From Dyadobacter jejuensis (GTDB taxonomy: Bacteria; Bacteroidota; Bacteroidia; Cytophagales; Spirosomataceae), in assembly GCF_003149085.1 (NCBI RefSeq), contig NZ_QGDT01000004.1:372001-436000 (forward strand): a DNA stretch of 64,000 nt, read 5' to 3'. The position numbers and the translations under genes were made by a program. Shown here piece by piece: positions 1-9,423 of the stretch. The notes below the pieces were generated by a model. That model was given only the letters and a program-made list of their open reading frames with translations, had not been told where the DNA came from and did not search any database. The number at the start of each line of letters is the position of its first letter. Position 1 is the first letter of the stretch.

Positions 1-1478
1 AGGGCCTTACCGCCGATGGAAAGACCATCACCTGGTCGGCACCTTTGGTATCGGCGTTTGAGGCTGAAGCCCCAAAAGATACAACAAAGCCAGCTACAAC
101 ACCTACGGGAGCCATCTGGTATCCTTTAGCTGGATATGGAAACCTTGAAGTCCCCCAGGCACAGGATGTCCTTATTCAGAACACTACGGTGTGGACCAAT
201 GAAAAAGAAGGGATCCTAGAAGAAACGGACGTATTGGTGCGTGGCGGAAAAATTGCCAAAGTAGGAAAAGGGCTACAAGTAGCTTCTGGCGTTAAAGTTA
301 TCAATGGAAAAGGGAAGCACCTCACCAGTGGTATTATCGATGAACATAGCCATATCGCCTTATTTTCTGTAAATGAAGGGGGGCAAAGTAGCTCAGCAGA
401 GGTAAGGATGAGCGACGTTGTCAACCCCGACGATGTGAATATTTACCGCCAGCTGTCGGGTGGGGTTACCGCCTCCCAGCTACTTCATGGCTCAGCAAAC
501 GCGATAGGCGGGCAGAGCGCCATGATTAAGCTGAAATGGGGTGGGGGCCTCAAGGACCTTTTATTGCCACAGGTGAAGTCTATCAAGTTTGCCTTAGGGG
601 AAAACGTCAAGCAGTCGAACTGGGGAGACGTTCAGCGCTACCGTTTCCCACAAACCCGCATGGGGGTAGAACAAGTGTACTTCGATCATTTCATTAGGGC
701 CAAAGAGTATGCACAACAATGGGATGCTTATAATAAACTGTCCAAAAAGGATGGGGTCGTAGCACCACGTCGCGATCTGGAGCTAGATGCCCTCGCCGAA
801 ATATTGGCCGACGAGCGCGCCATTACCTGTCACTCCTATGTGCAGTCCGAAATTAATATGCTGATGCATGTAGCAGATTCATTGAACTTTCGGGTGAATA
901 CCTTTACACACATTTTGGAGGGGTACAAACTCGCCGACAAAATGGCGGATCGCAAAATCGGAGGATCTACTTTTGCCGACTGGTGGGCGTATAAAATGGA
1001 AGTAAAAGAGGCTATTCCCTATAACGCAGCCTTGATGTACCACGAAGGAGTGACGGTAGCCATTAACTCCGACGACGCCGAAATGGCCCGTAGGCTCAAT
1101 CAAGAGGCGGCCAAAACGGTGTTATATGGAGGCGTCCCCCAGGAAGAGGCCTGGAAAATGGTGACGCTTAACCCCGCCAAACTGCTACATCTGGACGACA
1201 GAATGGGAAGCGTGAAAGTGGGTAAAGATGCCGATTTGGTCCTATGGAACGACCATCCATTATCGATCTATGCACGCCCCGACTTCACCATGATAGAGGG
1301 GGCCTTTTATTTTGATCGGAAGCTCGATGAGGCTAAACAAGCCGAAATGGATACGGAAAGAGCCAGAATAACACAAAAAATGATGGCAGATAAGGATCAG
1401 GGCAAAGCCACTCAGAAACCTCAAATGGTGAAACCGAAAATGTGGCATTGTGAAGATCTGGATGAAGCGGCCGAATAG
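1..1478 (+). CDS. Amidohydrolase family protein, C-terminal part (5' end outside window)
   Basis: The reading frame is open from the first bases of the window (codons from position 3), so the visible 490 or so residues are the C-terminal part of a longer protein; related Bacteroidota enzymes are about 1000 residues. A metal-dependent amidohydrolase barrel is visible: an HSH motif in 'DEHSH' follows the first composite beta-sandwich strands, then a His in 'ITCHSY', a His in 'TFTHIL', and the late Asp pair in 'AINSDDAEM', the usual order of ligands in imidazolonepropionase-like amidohydrolases. The end 'GSVKVGKDADLVLW' is the characteristic closing strand. Substrate cannot be told; secreted peptidase or cyclic-amide hydrolase activity is typical. 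The next gene starts 53 bp downstream and is a degenerate relative, probably in the same operon. Confidence 0.85.
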   Translation, partial: GLTADGKTITWSAPLVSAFEAEAPKDTTKPATTPTGAIWYPLAGYGNLEVPQAQDVLIQNTTVWTNEKEGILEETDVLVRGGKIAKVGKGLQVASGVKVINGKGKHLTSGIIDEHSHIALFSVNEGGQSSSAEVRMSDVVNPDDVNIYRQLSGGVTASQLLHGSANAIGGQSAMIKLKWGGGLKDLLLPQVKSIKFALGENVKQSNWGDVQRYRFPQTRMGVEQVYFDHFIRAKEYAQQWDAYNKLSKKDGVVAPRRDLELDALAEILADERAITCHSYVQSEINMLMHVADSLNFRVNTFTHILEGYKLADKMADRKIGGSTFADWWAYKMEVKEAIPYNAALMYHEGVTVAINSDDAEMARRLNQEAAKTVLYGGVPQEEAWKMVTLNPAKLLHLDDRMGSVKVGKDADLVLWNDHPLSIYARPDFTMIEGAFYFDRKLDEAKQAEMDTERARITQKMMADKDQGKATQKPQMVKPKMWHCEDLDEAAE

Positions 1479-1531
1479 CCCTTGAAATACCATCAAGTAT
1501 ATACTCTAGAGAATTTTAAAGAAATGTTATA

Positions 1532-2842
1532 ATGAAATATCAAGCAAAAATTTGGGCAACCTGTCACCTCATGATAGCCAGTTGGCTGTTTACGGGGGCT
1601 TGGGCACAGAATCCCGCCCCGGGTATAACACAAAAAGGAGCTACGACCTTAGTAGGGGGGACCATTCATGTAGGGGATGGGACCGTCATTGAGAAAGGCG
1701 CTATTACTTTTGAAAATGGAAAAATCACCTATATAGGTAATGCGACCGGCGCCAAAAAAGGGGAGCAAATAGATGTGTCCGGTAAGCAAATATATCCGGG
1801 TATCATATCGCTCAATACTAGCGTTGGATTAAAAGAAGTAGCATCGGTTAGGGCTACGCTCGACTATTATGAAGTAGGAGACCTGAATCCTCATATTCGT
1901 GCATTGGTGGCTTATAATACCGACTCTGAGATCATCCCAACGCTGCGTTCAAATGGGATTTTGCTGTCACAAGCGGTTCCCGAAGGGGGAATCATTTCAG
2001 GCAGCTCCGCCTTGTTTTATTCCGATGGATGGAACTGGGAGGACGCTGTACTTCGTAAGGACGACGGGGTATGGTTGTCGTGGCCATCGTATGCTTCGAC
2101 GGCCATACATACTCAAGATCAGTCGGAACTAACCAAGCGCAATGAACGGCGGCAGGGGGTTGTGGACCTACTAAAGCAAACATTCTCTGAAGCCAAGGCC
2201 TATGCCGAGTTGAAGGCCCCCATGCCAGTGAACCTGCGTTTAGAAGCCATGAAGCCCGTGTTAAAAGGCGAGTCCAATTTGTATATTAGGGCCGACTTGG
2301 CAAAAGATATCATCGAGGCAGTGAAGTTTGCCCAAAGTTATGGTATCAAGCGCATTGTAATCGCTGGAGGGAATCAGTCCTACAAGATCACTGAATTTTT
2401 AAGAGAAAACGACGTGGCAGTGATCGTTAACCCTACGCATCGGCTTCCTGGCCATCCAGACGAACCGGTGTATCTGCCCTATGCTTTGCCTGGCAAATTA
2501 CATCAGGCCGGCGTAAAAGTTGCGATCACCTATGCTGGTGAATGGTGGAGAACGCGGAATCTGGCATTTTTGGCCGGCACAGCCGCTGGTTTTAGCGATA
2601 TGAGTTCCGAAGAAGCTTTACAATTAATAACAAAAAATGCAGCAGAAATTGCCGGAGTATCACAACGGGTAGGAACCCTAGGGGTAGGCAAAGACGCCAG
2701 CCTTTTGGTATCTACCGGCGACTTGCTCGACATGCGTGGTAATGGCATCGAAATGGCCTTTATTCGCGGTGCAAAGGTCAATCTTGATGATAAGCAAAAG
2801 AGGCTTTACGAAAAGTATCAAGAGAAATACAAGGCCAAGTAA
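1532..2842 (+). CDS. Secreted amidohydrolase-like protein lacking metal ligands
   Basis: A 436-residue protein with a signal peptide (hydrophobic 'MIASWLFTGAWAQ'). The composite-domain strands and the C-terminal 'VGTLGVGKDASLLV' segment match the amidohydrolase fold of its upstream neighbour. The catalytic positions do not: where HxH should follow 'PGI' there is 'SLNTS', where an active-site His would be there is 'GGNQSY', and where the catalytic Asp should be there is 'AITYAGEWW'. It is therefore probably not a metal hydrolase by itself. The tandem arrangement with the preceding gene suggests a paired, possibly heteromeric or substrate-binding role (inference). It ends before a strong hairpin terminator. 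Confidence 0.8.
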   Translation: MKYQAKIWATCHLMIASWLFTGAWAQNPAPGITQKGATTLVGGTIHVGDGTVIEKGAITFENGKITYIGNATGAKKGEQIDVSGKQIYPGIISLNTSVGLKEVASVRATLDYYEVGDLNPHIRALVAYNTDSEIIPTLRSNGILLSQAVPEGGIISGSSALFYSDGWNWEDAVLRKDDGVWLSWPSYASTAIHTQDQSELTKRNERRQGVVDLLKQTFSEAKAYAELKAPMPVNLRLEAMKPVLKGESNLYIRADLAKDIIEAVKFAQSYGIKRIVIAGGNQSYKITEFLRENDVAVIVNPTHRLPGHPDEPVYLPYALPGKLHQAGVKVAITYAGEWWRTRNLAFLAGTAAGFSDMSSEEALQLITKNAAEIAGVSQRVGTLGVGKDASLLVSTGDLLDMRGNGIEMAFIRGAKVNLDDKQKRLYEKYQEKYKAK

Positions 2843-2901
2843 GCATCAGGCTTTAAGTGAGTGGGACTATATAGGTTTTAGCCTTTCACTGGTAGCATAA
2901 A

Positions 2902-2940
2902 AAAAGGGACTATGGATCTTGACGATCGGTAGTCCCTTTT
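2902..2940. terminator. Bidirectional intrinsic terminator
   Basis: Perfect 11-bp stem AAAAGGGACTA / TAGTCCCTTTT with A-run on the left and T-run on the right, lying between the convergent amidohydrolase and MFS genes, so it can serve both strands. Confidence 0.9.
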
Positions 2941-2994
2941 TCTATGCTTTATATGACAGCTTTTTAAATGCCTATAAAAATGTTCGGCTGCCCT

Positions 2995-4209
2995 TTAAAT
3001 GTTCATCGAACTTACGGTATGGTTGGATTGTAAGGAGTGGTTGCCCGCCATAAGAATAGCCAGTCCACCCAGCGAGCACAGGGCCATAAGGCCTACCATA
3101 GGCAGGGCTGTTTGGTTGTGCAGCATACTTACGCTGGCCGAAATAAACCCACCAGCGCCCATCCTCCAGCTACCCAACAAGGCCGAAGCGCTGCCCGTGT
3201 GTTTCTTAAATGGTGCCAAGGCCAAGGCCGCTGTATTAGGGCCTGTCAGCCCTTGCCCCATCAGGAATAGAAACATCGTTCCAATAAGTCCGTACAAATT
3301 GAACCAATGCGCCCATACTCCTATTACCAAAAATACCCCGATGGTACCTTGTACATACAGGGTCGTCCGGATGATTTGTTGGCTGGTAAATCTGCGCAGA
3401 ATAAATCGGTTTAACTGGGTTGCCCCAATCATTGCAGAGGCAAGCAGCGTAAATACCCAACCATATTGCTCCTCATTGAGGCCATATTGGTTCATAAACA
3501 CGTCGGAAGAGCCGGCGATATAGGCAAAAGGTGCGGCCGTAGCTAAGCCCCCTGCAAGGGTGTAAACCAAAAATTGTGGTTGCTTTATGACGGTAGCATA
3601 GCCCTTAAGTACTTGCTTAGGTTGAAGCGACACGGATGGGTCGGCTAACTTGCCATTGGGTAGGAAAAAATAGATTGCGGCGATCACTAGGCTAACCAAT
3701 AGCGCTAGGATGATAAACAACCAGTGCCATCCCATACTCACGGTAACGTAGCCACCAAGGGTAGGGGCTATCATGGGGGATACGGCAATGACCAAAGTAA
3801 GGGTAGAGAAAACCTCAGCCCTTTTGCCAGCTGGGAAAATATCACTAACCAAGGCCTGTGAAGCTACCAGGCCTACACATCCTCCAAGGGCCTGTAAAAA
3901 GCGCATAAGGATCAGGGACTCTACCGAATGTGTAAAAGCGCAGCCGATAGAGGCCAAAACAAAAATAATTAATCCGCCTATCAAAGGGTTTCTCCGTCCA
4001 AAACGATCGAGCAAGGGGCCATAAATCAACTGACCAACGCTAATTCCAATAAGATAACTGGTAAGTGAAAGTTGTACTTTTTCTATGGTCGTTCCTAAAT
4101 CCGTTGCTATCGCAGGAAATCCAGGAAGATACATGTCAATAGAAAAAGGACTGATGGTTGCTAAGATTCCAAGTATTAGGATGATATAGGAATATCGTTT
4201 GTTGCTCAT
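2995..4209 (-). CDS. MFS multidrug efflux transporter, Bcr/CflA type
   Basis: 404 residues, about twelve hydrophobic segments. The first loop contains 'FSIDMYLPGFPAIA', the signature of the Bcr/CflA (DHA1) subgroup, and the MFS loop 2-3 motif is present as 'GPLLDRFGRRNPL'. The protein is a proton-driven exporter in the inner membrane; the subgroup includes bicyclomycin, chloramphenicol and sulfonamide exporters, but the substrate cannot be assigned. It is a single-gene unit: a terminator follows and the upstream gene is more than 200 bp away with its own terminator. Start ATG at 4209 leaves a conventional short N-terminus before the first membrane helix. Confidence 0.9.
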   Translation of the reverse strand: MSNKRYSYIILILGILATISPFSIDMYLPGFPAIATDLGTTIEKVQLSLTSYLIGISVGQLIYGPLLDRFGRRNPLIGGLIIFVLASIGCAFTHSVESLILMRFLQALGGCVGLVASQALVSDIFPAGKRAEVFSTLTLVIAVSPMIAPTLGGYVTVSMGWHWLFIILALLVSLVIAAIYFFLPNGKLADPSVSLQPKQVLKGYATVIKQPQFLVYTLAGGLATAAPFAYIAGSSDVFMNQYGLNEEQYGWVFTLLASAMIGATQLNRFILRRFTSQQIIRTTLYVQGTIGVFLVIGVWAHWFNLYGLIGTMFLFLMGQGLTGPNTAALALAPFKKHTGSASALLGSWRMGAGGFISASVSMLHNQTALPMVGLMALCSLGGLAILMAGNHSLQSNHTVSSMNI

Positions 4210-4222
4210 GTGCGTCTTTATT

Positions 4223-4230
4223 CAAAATTA
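4223..4230 (-). promoter_or_regulatory. Candidate -7 element for the MFS gene
   Basis: The minus strand reads TAATTTTG, matching TAnnTTTG, 14 bases before the MFS start. No clear TTG is found at the matching -33 spacing, so this rests on one box. Confidence 0.3.
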
Positions 4231-4353
4231 TAGACAGCTAACTTGATAATGAGCTATTTCGTTCCTACAAAATTCCGTTTTCTACTTCAGATGGGCACAT
4301 TCTTTGTGGGAAATAGGATCGGTACTATTTTATCTTTGATATCTATAAGGAAT

Positions 4354-4388
4354 CAAAAAAAGCCCCGCCATCGGATCGATGACGGGGC
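4354..4388 (-). terminator. Terminator of the pyrophosphatase gene
   Basis: Hairpin GCCCCGCCATCG / CGATGACGGGGC (one C-A mismatch, four-base or smaller loop) followed on the minus strand by a U-run from the A-tract at 4355-4361. It lies 22 bp after the stop codon of the pyrophosphatase gene. Confidence 0.88.
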
Positions 4389-4410
4389 CGTGGTGCATAG
4401 TTAACAAATA

Positions 4411-7023
4411 TCATTTTTTGGTTAAACGTACTGCAATTCTTCTGTTCATGGCTCGGCCATCGCCGGTTTCGTTAGAAGCCACTGGGTGCTCTTCTCCATA
4501 GCCTTCCGATTCGATCCGTAAATTCTTGATTCCCAGATCGACTAGGGCCATTTTTACCGAGCGGGCACGATCGGTAGACAGCTTTAGGTTGGAGACGGCG
4601 TCGCCAGTATTATCGGTATACCCACCAATTTTTATTTCTGTAGTGGGATAGGCGCGCAATATTTCAGCTACGTTCTCTAGCTGTTCTTCCGACTCGGGTT
4701 TTAGTCGATCACTGCCCGTTTCGAAAAGCAAACGGTCGAACTCGAACCAAGTCTCTTTGTCAACTTCCTGATCGGAAGTAATGAAATTGACCAGGCTTTC
4801 TTCTACAGGTTGTCCTTCGGAGGCCATATTAAGCTGAAGGCCATTCACCGATAAAATGCGGCCCTCCGTAGCCATGATAGTAGGCTGTACCTCTAGGACC
4901 TCGGCTTGGTGGCCTCCCTCTATGGCAATATGCGGAGCAATTACCAAAGATACGATCGACATTAGTTTGATTAGGATATTCATAGACGGGCCCGAGGTAT
5001 CTTTGAAGGGGTCGCCTACGGTATCTCCTGTAACGGCTGCCTTATGAGGTTCCGATTTTTTGTAAAAGGTTTCCCCATTAATAACTGCTCCCTTTTCAAA
5101 AGATTTTTTGGCGTTGTCCCAAGCCCCTCCAGCATTATTTTGGAATATACCCATCAGTACTCCAGAAACAGTTACGCCGGCCAGGGTTCCACCCAGCACC
5201 TCGGGGCCAAAGATAAAGCCTACCAGCACCGGGACGATGAGCGCTATAAGCCCTGGGGCTATCATTTCTCTAATAGATGCCTGAGTAGAAATATCTACAC
5301 ATTTATCGTACTCCGGCTTAGCGGTACCTTCTAGTATACCGGGTATCTCTCTGAACTGCCTCCGGACTTCTTCTACCATTTTCATGGCGGCTCGGCCTAC
5401 GGCTGCTATAGCCAAGGAGGAGAATATAAAGGGAATCATAGCTCCCACAAATAGGCCCGCCAGTACATTGGCCTTGTAAATATCAATAGAGTTGATCCCT
5501 GCAACACCACAAAAGGCTGCAAACAAGGCCAAGGAAGTGAGGGCCGCTGAAGCAATAGCGAAGCCCTTCCCGCTAGCAGCAGTGGTGTTCCCGACGGCAT
5601 CCAAGATGTCGGTACGGCCGCGTACCTCTTCGGGCAGGTGTGCCATTTCGGCTATTCCTCCCGCGTTGTCGGCGATTGGGCCAAAGGCATCTATAGCGAG
5701 CTGCATAGCCGTGGTGGCCATCATGCCAGCTGCGGCGATTGCCACCCCATACAAACCTGCGAACTCATAACTGATAAAGATCCCTGCTGCCAGAACCAAA
5801 GTGGGTATGACCGTCGACTCCATGCCGACCGACAACCCACCGATAATGTTGGTGGCGTGACCCGTGGACGATTGATTGACGATGGACTGCACAGGTCGTT
5901 TGCCCATGGCGGTATAGTATTCCGTAACTACCGACATGATAGCTCCAACAATAGAACCGAGCAAAATGGCATAGAAAACGTCCATGGCCGTAAACTCAAC
6001 CCCGCGAATGGTCATGGTGGATTCAGGAAGCATCCAAAGCACCAAGGGATACGAAATGACTAGTGTAAGGAGTATGGAACCCGAGTTGCCACGGTTAAGG
6101 GCTCCTTGAACATTCCCTGTTTCAGAGCTGATTTTAACGAAAAGCATGCTGATAATGGATGCTATCAGACCCACACCGGCTATGACCATTGGCAGGAGAA
6201 TGGGGGCAATTCCTCCAAAATTGTCGCCCTGAGAGACGATTTCACGGCCCAAAACCATAGTAGCCAGTATGGTAGCGACGTAGGAGCCAAATAAGTCGGC
6301 ACCCATGCCAGCCACGTCGCCAACGTTGTCTCCCACGTTGTCGGCAATGGTAGCGGGGTTTCTAGGGTCATCTTCCGGAATTCCTGCCTCCACTTTTCCT
6401 ACCAAGTCGGCACCGACATCGGCCGCTTTAGTGTATATTCCTCCGCCTACCCGGGCAAATAGGGCGATAGACTCCGCACCCAGAGAGAAGCCTGCCAAAA
6501 CTTCCAGTACTTTTTCCATGGCCAGCCCATTGACGTCGGTACTGTCGCCAACAAACGCATAATATAGAATGATAAATAAGCCGCCCAGTCCTAGTACTGC
6601 TAAGCTCGCTACTCCAATACCCATGACCGATCCACCAGTAAAGGAGACATCTAAGGCTTTGCTAAGGCTGGTCCGCGCCGCTTGGGTGGTGCGTACATTC
6701 GACTTCGTGGCGATGTTCATACCCATATACCCGGCAAAAGCGGATATAAAGGCTCCAACAAGGAAGGAAACACCTATAAATACGCTGGAATTAGCTACCA
6801 AGGTTCCGCTATACCCTAGCAATATACTGACTATAATACCGAAAATGATGAGTACGCGCCATTCGGCCCTCAAAAACGCTAATGCACCAGCGGCAATAGC
6901 GTCCGATATATCTTTCATGGTAGGGTCACCCGAATCTTGTCGAATTACCCAACCTCTCTTAAAAAACATTACCAGCAAGCCAATTAAGCCCAATGCAGGT
7001 ACTAAATAGGTAATATTGCTCAT
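4411..7023 (-). CDS. hppA: Membrane-bound ion-pumping pyrophosphatase fused to OmpA domain
   Basis: 870 residues from ATG 7023; an upstream ATG at 7086 is open but adds a charged 21-residue stretch before the first helix, so 7023 is preferred. Residues 1-700 are a membrane PPase: about 16 hydrophobic helices, the PPi/Mg signature D202-x7-K210-x-E212, 'NVGDNVGD' near 229-236, 'GGAWDNAKK' at 632-640 and '[11 protein letters not shown]' at 665-675. GNTTAA (478-483), with Ala rather than Lys, is the K+-dependent type. Residues about 758-870 are a complete OmpA-like domain (GYTDNTG 801-807, GRAMNRR 856-862) that binds peptidoglycan in homologues. PPases of this family are usually 660-810 residues and end after the last helix. 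With both termini of known PPases outside the cytoplasm, the extra domain would sit in the periplasm and tether the pump to the wall (inference). It hydrolyses PPi and exports H+ or Na+. Confidence 0.93.
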   Translation of the reverse strand: MSNITYLVPALGLIGLLVMFFKRGWVIRQDSGDPTMKDISDAIAAGALAFLRAEWRVLIIFGIIVSILLGYSGTLVANSSVFIGVSFLVGAFISAFAGYMGMNIATKSNVRTTQAARTSLSKALDVSFTGGSVMGIGVASLAVLGLGGLFIILYYAFVGDSTDVNGLAMEKVLEVLAGFSLGAESIALFARVGGGIYTKAADVGADLVGKVEAGIPEDDPRNPATIADNVGDNVGDVAGMGADLFGSYVATILATMVLGREIVSQGDNFGGIAPILLPMVIAGVGLIASIISMLFVKISSETGNVQGALNRGNSGSILLTLVISYPLVLWMLPESTMTIRGVEFTAMDVFYAILLGSIVGAIMSVVTEYYTAMGKRPVQSIVNQSSTGHATNIIGGLSVGMESTVIPTLVLAAGIFISYEFAGLYGVAIAAAGMMATTAMQLAIDAFGPIADNAGGIAEMAHLPEEVRGRTDILDAVGNTTAASGKGFAIASAALTSLALFAAFCGVAGINSIDIYKANVLAGLFVGAMIPFIFSSLAIAAVGRAAMKMVEEVRRQFREIPGILEGTAKPEYDKCVDISTQASIREMIAPGLIALIVPVLVGFIFGPEVLGGTLAGVTVSGVLMGIFQNNAGGAWDNAKKSFEKGAVINGETFYKKSEPHKAAVTGDTVGDPFKDTSGPSMNILIKLMSIVSLVIAPHIAIEGGHQAEVLEVQPTIMATEGRILSVNGLQLNMASEGQPVEESLVNFITSDQEVDKETWFEFDRLLFETGSDRLKPESEEQLENVAEILRAYPTTEIKIGGYTDNTGDAVSNLKLSTDRARSVKMALVDLGIKNLRIESEGYGEEHPVASNETGDGRAMNRRIAVRLTKK

Positions 7024-7248
7024 GCGTACACGTAAGGATTTAGTTAAGAAATTAATATTTCGTAAATATAGAAATTGCCAGTGCATTACGAAATGCTTCT
7101 GGATAAAATTTTGACTGATTCTAATTCTTTTTATGAAAATTAAAAGACTATTTTCGACCCTGAAAATGCTATATATTTGGTAATAAATGTATTGTGTAAG
7201 CGGGGTGAGATGGAATGGTTAGTTAGGATTCACAAAAAAATAAAGACA

Positions 7249-7286
7249 AAAAGCCTCTATTCCTATCAACAGAATAGAGGCTTTTT
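7249..7286 (-). terminator. Terminator of the propeller/toroid gene
   Basis: Perfect 14-bp stem AAAAGCCTCTATTC / GAATAGAGGCTTTT with a nine-base loop, 23 bp after the minus-strand stop codon at 7309; the A-rich stretch on its left gives the U-run of the minus-strand transcript. Confidence 0.9.
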
Positions 7287-7308
7287 ACGAATAAGGCCAT
7301 CAGCGACT

Positions 7309-9423
7309 TTACTTTCCTAGCAAATGGTGATAACGTGCCATATAATACGGTAACAAATAGAAGGTTCCTTCATGCTCGGAATAGCCGTCTCCTTCGGTCA
7401 AATTAAGGTCGAAGGCATCCCGATCCTGACGCACATGGCCTCTTTCATCGATAGCTAGGGCAAAACCGTCGCTGCGCCATCCTTTTTTGGGTCCTTGGCC
7501 CGGAGTGGGATCCAGGGTAACGTCGAGCCGATGATCGTTGGGCATGGCATAGCCAATCAGGTCCAACGGCACTTTCTTTAGGTTCTCTGCGATATAAGGG
7601 TTGTGGTTGGAGGCTCGGTAATAGTCCCTAACCACCGAAGGAGCATAAAGGTGATTTTTGGTGAACAGGTCTTTTCTGTCAAATAATTTTTGATCCACCA
7701 AATCAGTGAAACGATTGGCCTGCGATTCGTAAATGATATCCCAAAAGGCATTTTTTTGTTTGCTCATATGCAGCCAAGCATTCTCTAGCGATTGTCTGTA
7801 CATCAATAGTAACGAAGGGTCGGTTTCATATTTAAACAGCCCGTACATACTCATTAAGCAAAGATTATTATCCCAGGGCACCACGTTTTCGGCTGGGAAG
7901 TATTCCTTAGGATGTAGCGCAAAAATATGGTAATTGTGCCGATCACGAAGCACCTTGGCGGCATCTTCGTATTTGGAATCGCCTGTAATATGCTTGGTAA
8001 CGTTCAGGAAGGAAAGCATCATCAAGGAGTTGAGGCCCCTCTGGTCGTAACCATATACGGAGTGGAAGTATTCTGGTGAGAAATCGCCCCAGCGAGTTAC
8101 CTTCCCGTCGTAGTCGACGAGTTTGTAGCCATGTCGAAGCAAATGATCCATGATATCACCAACTACCGCCCTTACCTCCTGCTTCTCGGCTTCAGTTTCG
8201 GCAACCAGATCATAATAAATTCCATAAAAAAAGAAATGTCCGGCCAGTTCATCGGAGCTGGTATCGCATTTATATAGGTATTTACCATCTTTGCTTCTAG
8301 GAAAGCGAGGGAAGATGTCTTTCCACTGCGGGTCGGATAGTTGCTTCTTAGCGTTGTACGCTCTACTATATTGCTCATTAACGGGTTCGCGCCAATCAGT
8401 AGGGATTATGACCCTTGCCGGGAAGCCCGCTTCGGGAGTAATATCGCTCAGCCATTTACAAGCCTTCAAGCTACGAACGGCGAGTTCCTTAGCTTCGGCT
8501 TCGCCCGTCACCGCATATCGAAACGCCTGGGCGGCTCCATACATGGCCGTATACATGCCGTCATTATCAGAAATAGCCAATTGTGATGTGGCTAGGTTAT
8601 AACGCTCTTGGAGTTCACTTTGGGCAATGAAGCCCATTCGATTATGACGCGTTTCTACTTGATTGGTAAAATATTCTGCTTTTTTTTCGTAGCTCATCGG
8701 AATGAATTCGATCCTTGAAATTCCTTGCCGCGTCGCGATCCATACCGTTCCTTGTTGGTCGATGGCCAGGTCATTTACATAGTCGTCCGGAAGCCAACGT
8801 TGGCTGGCTCGATAGGCAAATGTGTCCCCTCTGGCTATTACGACTCCTCTCTTGGTACCAAACCAAACCGATCCGTCGGGGCTAGCACTAGCACAAGTGA
8901 ACTGATTATAAGGTAGTCCCTCTTTGCCCGTAAACAAGGACCACTTTCCATCGGATAGCCTGCCAACACCCTCCTGAGAGCCAAACCAAAGGTCCCCGTG
9001 AACGTCGACTACTAGGGCGGCCACTTGCCGTGGCGACCAACTATAACGTTCGTCGGAAGGTAGTATCCGCGTTAAGAGTCCCTTTTCATTATAGAACAGT
9101 CCTTTGGGAGTGCCCACAATCGTTTTTCCTCGATAAGTGGTTTGCGCTAAAATCTCCCCCTCCTTACTGGATACTTTGGGTTCTTTTGGTGCAGCCTGTC
9201 CTGGTATAAGGATCCAGTTGCCAGTTTCGAACTTATACACCTGTCCGTTGGCATCAGCCACAAGGTGAGGCGTGGTCTGGATGCGCGCTACGCTTCCAGC
9301 AGGTTGCTCGCCCATCGTTGTAAAATGGGTGGCTACCTCCTGGGTGAACTCCGGCTGCACCGGGGGCTGTGCATGAAGGGGTAACATACCCAGTAAAAAC
9401 AAATAAAAAAATAAATTGCGCAT
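7309..9423 (-). CDS. Secreted protein: two-component-type propeller repeats plus helical toroid-like domain
   Basis: 704 residues with a signal peptide ('LFLLGMLPLHAQ'). Residues about 60-250 carry at least three Reg_prop repeats, seen as 'VHGDLWFGSQEGVGRL', 'PDGSVWFGTKRGV' and 'QQGTVWIATRQGISRI', the blade motif found in hybrid two-component sensors. Residues about 265-700 are helix-rich with many aromatic and Asp/Trp-containing turns, consistent with an (alpha/alpha)6 toroid of the kind used by glycan-active enzymes, but I recognise no catalytic motif. No kinase or membrane segment follows the propeller, unlike hybrid sensors. It stands alone with its own terminator. Function unknown; a periplasmic or surface glycan-processing role is only a guess. 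Confidence 0.6.
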   Translation of the reverse strand: MRNLFFYLFLLGMLPLHAQPPVQPEFTQEVATHFTTMGEQPAGSVARIQTTPHLVADANGQVYKFETGNWILIPGQAAPKEPKVSSKEGEILAQTTYRGKTIVGTPKGLFYNEKGLLTRILPSDERYSWSPRQVAALVVDVHGDLWFGSQEGVGRLSDGKWSLFTGKEGLPYNQFTCASASPDGSVWFGTKRGVVIARGDTFAYRASQRWLPDDYVNDLAIDQQGTVWIATRQGISRIEFIPMSYEKKAEYFTNQVETRHNRMGFIAQSELQERYNLATSQLAISDNDGMYTAMYGAAQAFRYAVTGEAEAKELAVRSLKACKWLSDITPEAGFPARVIIPTDWREPVNEQYSRAYNAKKQLSDPQWKDIFPRFPRSKDGKYLYKCDTSSDELAGHFFFYGIYYDLVAETEAEKQEVRAVVGDIMDHLLRHGYKLVDYDGKVTRWGDFSPEYFHSVYGYDQRGLNSLMMLSFLNVTKHITGDSKYEDAAKVLRDRHNYHIFALHPKEYFPAENVVPWDNNLCLMSMYGLFKYETDPSLLLMYRQSLENAWLHMSKQKNAFWDIIYESQANRFTDLVDQKLFDRKDLFTKNHLYAPSVVRDYYRASNHNPYIAENLKKVPLDLIGYAMPNDHRLDVTLDPTPGQGPKKGWRSDGFALAIDERGHVRQDRDAFDLNLTEGDGYSEHEGTFYLLPYYMARYHHLLGK

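Noticed and set aside
7023..7086. Upstream ATG at 7086 for the pyrophosphatase
   Set aside because: The extra 21 residues are charged and precede a normal family start with its first helix at 7023.
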